27,630 nucleotides of DNA, taken from contig DFGY01000030.1 of assembly GCA_002372505.1 (NCBI GenBank), positions 1-27,630 of the forward strand, written 5' to 3'. Below are positions 22,786 through 27,630 of the stretch, piece after piece. Every line of letters begins with the position of its first letter. The stretch's first letter is position 1. The position numbers were made by a program, and so were the translations under genes. Source of the stretch: Firmicutes bacterium UBA3738 (GTDB taxonomy: Bacteria > Bacillota > Clostridia > Peptostreptococcales > Anaerovoracaceae). The notes beneath the pieces are model-generated. The model saw only the letters and a program-made list of their open reading frames with translations. It was not told the origin of the DNA and did no database searches.

Positions 22786-23332
22786 TGGTGTATGTTTCCT
22801 CCATTGTTCCGGAATTATCTATTATTTCACTTGCGAGAAGTGCCTTTTTCTTATCGGACATCTGGCTTGCAATCTTTGCCTCCACCATTTCCTCGCTTAA
22901 ATTATCTCTGGCCATAACCCGCTTCTTTCTGATTTCGTTGTCGCAGGTTACGAGCCACACCATATCCATTTCTTTATCGAGGCCTGTTTCAAAAATCAGG
23001 GCAGCGTCGATAAAGTTATGTTCATGGCTGCTCTCCTTAAGTCTCTCATTCATGAGATCCAGTATGGCACTGTGGGTTATCTCGTCCAGAACTTTGCGCT
23101 TTTCATCGTCATTAAATACTATATCGCCTGTGCGCCCCCGGTCAAGAGTGCCGTCTTCATTTAATATTTCAGGTCCCAGTGCCAAGGTCAGCTTCTTAAG
23201 AGCCGGCATTCCGGGCTCTACAATTTCTCTTGCCAGTTTATCACAATCGATAACGTTGTAGCCAAGGTCCAGCAAATGATTTGTCACTGTGGATTTCCCG
23301 CATCCTATGCCACCGGTTATTCCTATCTTCAT
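22754..23332 (-). CDS. coaE: Dephospho-CoA kinase
   Basis: 192 residues, normal length. CoaE phosphorylates the 3' hydroxyl of dephospho-CoA in the last step of CoA synthesis. The Walker A loop GGIGCGKST lies at 7-15, followed by the family pattern VIDCDKLAREIVEPG and a P-loop kinase lid with KKRVMARDNLSEE. ATG 23332 is preferred over GTG 23338 for its distance from AGTAGGTG. It follows polA by 8 nt and overlaps the lipoprotein gene. polA-coaE linkage is common in Firmicutes. Confidence 0.96.
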   Translation of the reverse strand: MKIGITGGIGCGKSTVTNHLLDLGYNVIDCDKLAREIVEPGMPALKKLTLALGPEILNEDGTLDRGRTGDIVFNDDEKRKVLDEITHSAILDLMNERLKESSHEHNFIDAALIFETGLDKEMDMVWLVTCDNEIRKKRVMARDNLSEEMVEAKIASQMSDKKKALLASEIIDNSGTMEETYTNVDRLLEKYL

Positions 23333-23340
23333 ATTCACAC

Positions 23341-25995
23341 CTACTTAAGTTCGTACCAGTTGCTTCCTGTTTCAAGATCCACGGCCAGCTTCACCTGGAG
23401 CTTCATTGCACTTTCCATGCAATCTACGAGGAGTTTTTTAACATCTTCCTCTTCACCCTTAGCAGTCTCAATTATCAGTTCGTCGTGAACCTGAAGTATT
23501 AATTTTGATTTATAATCCTTAAGGGCATCATGCACCTTAACCATTGCAATTTTTATTATATCGGCAGCGCTGCCCTGAATGGGACTGTTCATAGCCAGGC
23601 GTTCTCCCAGCTGACGCACCATATAATTAGAAGCATTTATTTCGCTGATTCTCCGCTTGCGTCCCAGTATGGTTCTCACGTAGCCCTTCTTTTTGCACAG
23701 GGCTACCTGCTCGTCCATAAAGGCTTTAACAGCTTCATGCTTGGCAAAATAGTTCTCTATATATTCTTCCGCTTCTTTTCTCGTAACATGTATTTCCGTG
23801 CTGAGTCCAAAGGCGCTCATGCCGTAAATGATTCCGAAGTTTACGGCCTTGGCCCTGCTTCTCTGCTCGGAGGTGATTTCATTTTCGGGAATTCCCAGCA
23901 CTCTGGCAGCCGTTGCCCTGTGAATGTCTTCGCCCTTGTTAAATGAGTCTATGAGGGACTTGTCCTTACTCATGTGGGCCAGCACTCTCAGCTCAATCTG
24001 GGAATAGTCGGCGCCTATGAGAGAGCAGTCCTCTCCCGGGACGAAGGCTCTTCTAAGGCCTCTTCCCAGTTCCTGTCTTACGGGAATGTTCTGGAGATTT
24101 GGCTCCGAGCTGCTGATCCTTCCCGTAGCCGTAACCGTCTGATTAAAGTGACAGTGAATCCTGCCGTCCTGAGCAATGAGGGGAATAAGCCCGTCAATAT
24201 ATGTCCCACTTAACTTCGTAAGCATTCTGTATTCCAGAATAAGAGGGACTATTTCGTGTTCGTCCTTTATTTTTTCCAGAGTCTCCGCGTTGGTGGAGTA
24301 GCCCTTCTTTGTCTTCTTGCCAGCTGTAAGTCCAAGCTTTTCGAAAAGAATTACGCCTAGCTGCTGTGGTGACTTAATATTGAATTCCTCTCCTGCCAGC
24401 TCGTAAATCCTTCTTGTCAGTTCTTCCACCCTTACGCCTATTTCTCCGCCTGCACTCTCAAGAGCATGTCTGTCTACGGCAAAGCCACGGTATTCCATAT
24501 CAGCCATTACAGCTACCAGAGGCAGCTCCAGCTCGTTCATTACCTTGTCCAGCTTTTCCTTTTCCAGCATTTCCGTAAGAATTACTGTCATCTGTGCAGT
24601 CAGCGCGCACCACTTAAGACCGTATGCGGCGTATTCTTCAGTGCGGTCTTCGAACATATTCATCTGCCCGCTGCCTGCCATGAAATCTTTTTCCGACTGC
24701 ATTTGCTCCCGGAAATATTCCTCGCTCATGGCGCTCATGGAATAGTTGCTCCTTGAGGGGTCCAGCACATACTGAGCTATGGCAGTATCGAAGGCAGTAT
24801 TGCATTCCTCAAGTCCGTAGAACTTAAGCATATAGTAATCCGCCTTAATGTCATGGCCCATTATGAGAGGCTTCGTTTCATTTATGGCATCCGTGAATTC
24901 TCTTATGAGATCTTCATTTTTAAAATTCACGTAGAAATACTTGTTGTTAACCAGCACTGCAGCTCCCGTGAGAATAGGTGCTGCCTTGTGGTCGTAGTTT
25001 CCAAAGACCTTAAGAACGATGAAGCCTGTGCCGAAGAGAAGAGTCTTTAAGGGTCTTAGCCCCTCAGCATCCGTAACAATTTCAGGCTCAACGTCAAGTT
25101 CCTCGAATTTGGCAGCTGTCGGTGCCGGTGCTCCTGCACCCAGTTTCTTAAGAAAGCTGTTAAACTCCAGCTTAACATAGACCTCCACCAGCTTATCGTG
25201 GTCTTCACCCTTAAGCTTCATTTCTTCAATTGTCGCCTGTAGGGGGACGTCGGTTATAATGGTGGCAAGTCTCTTGCTCATTCTGGCAAGGTCGGCATTA
25301 TCCTTAACCTTCTCAGCCAGCTTGCCTTTAAGTTCATCTGCGTGCTCAAGGACAGCTTCCAGGCTGCCGTACTCGTGCATTAGCTTTAGAGCCGTCTTCT
25401 CACCTACTCCGGGAATGCCGGGAATGTTATCGCTCTGGTCTCCCATGAGACCTTTATAATCTATGAACTTCAAGGGAGAAAAGCCGTACTTTTCTTCCAT
25501 GGCGTCAGCGTCGTAAGCTTCAAACTCTGACACGCCCTTCCTGGTTATTACTACCGTGGTCTTATCCGAAGCCAGCTGGAGCTCATCCTTGTCACCTGTA
25601 ATAATTACCGGCTCCATTCCGCCTTCTTCAGCCTGACGGGCTACGGTGCCTATTATGTCATCCGCCTCATAGCCTTCGGCCTCGAGAATCTTTATATTCA
25701 TTGCCTCCAGGACCTCTTTGAGAAGAGGCAGCTGCATTGCCAGCTCCGGCGGCATTTTCTTTCTGCCGGCCTTGTACTCCGGGTATTCCTTATGTCTGAA
25801 GGTAGGTGTCTTCATGTCGAAGGCCACAGCCATGTACTCAGGCTCGTAGTCGGTCTGTATTTTCTGCAGCATGTTTACGAAGCCGTATACCCCCTGGGTA
25901 TAAAGACCGTCCTTCGTAATCATTGGTCTTTGCATTGCGTAATATGCCCTGTTTATAAGACTGTTTCCATCTATAATAACTATTCTGTTTTCCAT
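23341..25995 (-). CDS. polA: DNA polymerase I
   Basis: 884 residues from ATG 25995, which has GAGGTGAAATC before it; an in-frame extension to 26070 lacks a ribosome site and is not conserved-looking. N-terminal 5' nuclease domain: IIDGNSLINRAYYAM, EGYEADDIIGTVA, GLMGDQSDNIPGIPGVGEKTA. The middle 3'-5' exonuclease-like domain (about 310-480) lacks the DxE of motif I (VFGNYDHKAAPI), so proofreading is probably lost, as in Bacillus. Polymerase domain: motif A DYSQIELRVLAHMSKD, motif B RSRAKAVNFGIIYG, motif C QVHDEL. It removes RNA primers and fills repair gaps. First gene of polA-coaE-lipoprotein. Confidence 0.97.
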   Translation of the reverse strand: MENRIVIIDGNSLINRAYYAMQRPMITKDGLYTQGVYGFVNMLQKIQTDYEPEYMAVAFDMKTPTFRHKEYPEYKAGRKKMPPELAMQLPLLKEVLEAMNIKILEAEGYEADDIIGTVARQAEEGGMEPVIITGDKDELQLASDKTTVVITRKGVSEFEAYDADAMEEKYGFSPLKFIDYKGLMGDQSDNIPGIPGVGEKTALKLMHEYGSLEAVLEHADELKGKLAEKVKDNADLARMSKRLATIITDVPLQATIEEMKLKGEDHDKLVEVYVKLEFNSFLKKLGAGAPAPTAAKFEELDVEPEIVTDAEGLRPLKTLLFGTGFIVLKVFGNYDHKAAPILTGAAVLVNNKYFYVNFKNEDLIREFTDAINETKPLIMGHDIKADYYMLKFYGLEECNTAFDTAIAQYVLDPSRSNYSMSAMSEEYFREQMQSEKDFMAGSGQMNMFEDRTEEYAAYGLKWCALTAQMTVILTEMLEKEKLDKVMNELELPLVAVMADMEYRGFAVDRHALESAGGEIGVRVEELTRRIYELAGEEFNIKSPQQLGVILFEKLGLTAGKKTKKGYSTNAETLEKIKDEHEIVPLILEYRMLTKLSGTYIDGLIPLIAQDGRIHCHFNQTVTATGRISSSEPNLQNIPVRQELGRGLRRAFVPGEDCSLIGADYSQIELRVLAHMSKDKSLIDSFNKGEDIHRATAARVLGIPENEITSEQRSRAKAVNFGIIYGMSAFGLSTEIHVTRKEAEEYIENYFAKHEAVKAFMDEQVALCKKKGYVRTILGRKRRISEINASNYMVRQLGERLAMNSPIQGSAADIIKIAMVKVHDALKDYKSKLILQVHDELIIETAKGEEEDVKKLLVDCMESAMKLQVKLAVDLETGSNWYELK

Positions 25996-26035
25996 GATTT
26001 CACCTCGCTCGCAATAGTGTATCATAAAACACCTT

Positions 26036-26074
26036 GAAATAAAACAAAGCGACACTAAAGATTGTGCCACTTTG
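26036..26074 (-). terminator. Rho-independent terminator after the P-type ATPase gene
   Basis: Minus-strand stem CAAAGTGGCAC / GTGTCGCTTTG (26064-26074 with 26045-26055; 11 bp with two G-U pairs), an 8-nt loop, then TTTTATTT. It lies 48 nt after the ATPase stop and just before the polA promoter region, where a TTGTTT/TATGAT pair is only a weak match. Confidence 0.75.
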
Positions 26075-26121
26075 TCTCAAAGGAATCAAAAAGGCTCCAT
26101 TCAGTCTTATTTTTGGTAAAA

Positions 26122-27630
26122 CTATTCTTCGAGTAATTTCGTCATGTCGTACAGACTAATGCCCAGTGTGGATGCGTTATGAAGCAGGGCCGTAGTGGAT
26201 GGAGGAAGAATTCCCGCCACTCCAAGTACAATTAGTAAGAAATTAAATCCTATTATAAATCTGTAATTTCCATTAACCCTTTTCATAAGGTTTGTACTGA
26301 GCTTTCTTAAGGTCACAAGGGAATAAAGGTCGTCTGCCGCTATTGTTATGTCAGCTATTTCCCTTGCAATGGCAGCTCCGTCGCTTATAGCTATTCCCGC
26401 ATCGGACTCAGAGAGAGCCGGTGAGTCGTTAATTCCGTCGCCTACCATTATTACCTTCCTACCGGCCTCATGCTCCCGGGCGATAAAGCCGGCCTTGTCC
26501 TCCGGCAGGACTTCGGAATAGTACTCATCCACGCCTACTGCCCCGGCCACTGCCGCAGCAGTCCGCTCGCTATCTCCTGTCATCATGATCACTCTGCTTA
26601 TGCCGAGATCATGAAGCATATCCACAACGTCCTTTGCTTCCTGCCTCAGGGGATCCATGATACAAATTACAGCCGCCAGCTGTCCTCCCACGGCTAAGTA
26701 GAGGTGGGAATACTCAGGCGGTAGACTATCGAACTTTTCCTGCTCTCCTTCCGGGATCCGGCATCCTTCATCCTGGAATATAAAGTGGTAGCTGCCTATG
26801 AGCACCCTCTCGCTGTCCACGTAGCTGGAGATGCCATGAGCCACAACGTATTCAACCTTTGAGTGGAACTCCTCGTGCTTAAGTCCTCTGTTCTTTGCTT
26901 CGGCAACGACGGCATTGGCCATGGAATGAGGATAATGCTCTTCAAGGCAGGCTGCCAGTCTGAGCATTTCCTGTTCGTCATTATCCGCAAAGGGTACAAC
27001 CTGTGCAACTGTCGGTCTGGCCAGTGTAAGGGTGCCTGTTTTATCAAAGACGATGGTGTCTGCATCAGCCACTGCCTCCAGGAACTTGCCACCCTTAACG
27101 GTAATGCCGTAATTGCTGCCTTCCTTCATTGCCGACAGCACGGATATAGGCATAGACAGTTTAAGAGCGCAGGAGAAATCCACCATCAATATTGCCAGTG
27201 CTTTCGTGGCGTTGCGTGTTAAAAGATAAGTAAGGATGGTACCACCAAGGCTGTAAGGTACTAACTTGTCTGCCAGGTGAGATGCCCTATCCTCAGTTGA
27301 TGATTTTAATTTCTCCGATTCCTCTATCATGCTGACTATGCGGTCATACCTGCCGCTACCCATGCTCTTGTCGACTCTGAATATGCACTCTCCTTCTTCG
27401 ACCACAGTGCCTGCATAGACGTAGCTGCCCTGCTCCTTAAGCACAGGTAGAGACTCTCCAGTGATTGATGCCTGGTTGACTGTGGCTTCGCCATCTACAA
27501 CCTTGCCGTCCAGAGGAATAAGATTGCCGACTCTGACAATGACTTCTTCTCCTACGGCAACCTCCGTCATTGGCACCAGCATTTCCTGTCCTTCACGTCT
27601 GAGCCATACCTTTTCCACGTTAAGGGACAT
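26122..27630 (-). CDS. P1B-type heavy-metal ATPase, C-terminal part (5' end beyond window)
   Basis: 502 residues up to the right edge; the N-terminal metal-binding region and TM1-4 lie outside, and the Met at the edge is not a real start. Actuator TGES (57-60), phosphorylation motif DKTGT (196-200), nucleotide-domain HYPHS (232-236) in place of the usual HP signature, then MMTGDSERTA and GDGINDSPALSESDAGIAI. The TM6 ion site, normally CPC or CPx, reads VDFSCALKLSMP (SCALK at 153-157). The final TM has LLHNASTLGISLYDMTKLL. This places it in a poorly characterised heavy-metal subgroup rather than among CopA or ZntA; the ion cannot be named. No metal regulator or chaperone is visible. Confidence 0.93.
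   Translation of the reverse strand: MSLNVEKVWLRREGQEMLVPMTEVAVGEEVIVRVGNLIPLDGKVVDGEATVNQASITGESLPVLKEQGSYVYAGTVVEEGECIFRVDKSMGSGRYDRIVSMIEESEKLKSSTEDRASHLADKLVPYSLGGTILTYLLTRNATKALAILMVDFSCALKLSMPISVLSAMKEGSNYGITVKGGKFLEAVADADTIVFDKTGTLTLARPTVAQVVPFADNDEQEMLRLAACLEEHYPHSMANAVVAEAKNRGLKHEEFHSKVEYVVAHGISSYVDSERVLIGSYHFIFQDEGCRIPEGEQEKFDSLPPEYSHLYLAVGGQLAAVICIMDPLRQEAKDVVDMLHDLGISRVIMMTGDSERTAAAVAGAVGVDEYYSEVLPEDKAGFIAREHEAGRKVIMVGDGINDSPALSESDAGIAISDGAAIAREIADITIAADDLYSLVTLRKLSTNLMKRVNGNYRFIIGFNFLLIVLGVAGILPPSTTALLHNASTLGISLYDMTKLLEE

Noticed and set aside
25996..26070. In-frame N-terminal extension of polA (25 codons)
   Set aside because: No ribosome site before the upstream start, the sequence does not resemble Pol I N-termini, and ATG 25995 has GAGGTGA at a good distance.
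1..27630. CRISPR array
   Set aside because: No regularly spaced repeats of 23-40 nt were seen on either strand.

Overview
The window comes from a low-to-mid GC Gram-positive anaerobe of the Clostridia. The support is RNase J with a YlbF-family protein, HemZ, a fused SecDF, a bifunctional Rel, RsfS/YqeK, AGGAGG-type ribosome binding sites, and a DNA polymerase I whose proofreading site is degenerate. A relative of Eubacteriales Family XIII / Anaerovoracaceae is possible, but that is a weak guess from gene content. Almost every protein gene lies on the minus strand, so transcription mostly runs from high to low coordinates.

Layout from high to low coordinates. (1) 26122-27630: the 3' part of a P1B-type metal ATPase of an unusual subgroup (SCALK in place of CPx), closed by a terminator. 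(2) 25995-20965: polA, coaE and an oligopeptide-type solute-binding lipoprotein, tightly packed and ending in a hairpin shared with a convergent tRNA. (3) 20661-20948: two divergent tRNA-Leu genes (CAA on minus, GAG on plus), each with a near-consensus promoter. yajC follows tRNA-Leu(CAA) by only 35 nt with no promoter of its own, then a terminator. (4) 19779-8301: a long probable operon from one sigma-A promoter, secDF, rel, an MBL-fold hydrolase, hemZ, hisS, aspS, nadD and a secreted transglutaminase-like protein, ending in a hairpin shared with a convergent gene. (5) 7419-8267: an AT-rich accessory patch with a small thioredoxin-fold CPGC protein on the plus strand, a 263-bp imperfect inverted repeat that looks like a MITE or IS relic, and a REP-like hairpin. 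It separates nadD from yqeK, which are usually neighbours. (6) 7418-1879: yqeK, then rsfS, leuS, rnj and a ylbF-family gene behind a good promoter. (7) 1676-1: the 5' end of a secreted surface protein with INGG/GIG repeats, preceded by an extended -10 promoter and a structured 5' leader; it runs off the left edge.

Most of the window is core housekeeping: translation, RNA decay, NAD and CoA synthesis, stringent response, protein export and replication repair. I do not see a complete new defence or biosynthetic system. The best leads are the 7.4-9.3 kb accessory patch, the tRNA-Leu/yajC arrangement, the orphan GC-rich palindrome before secDF, the SCALK ATPase, and the leader of the repeat-rich surface protein.
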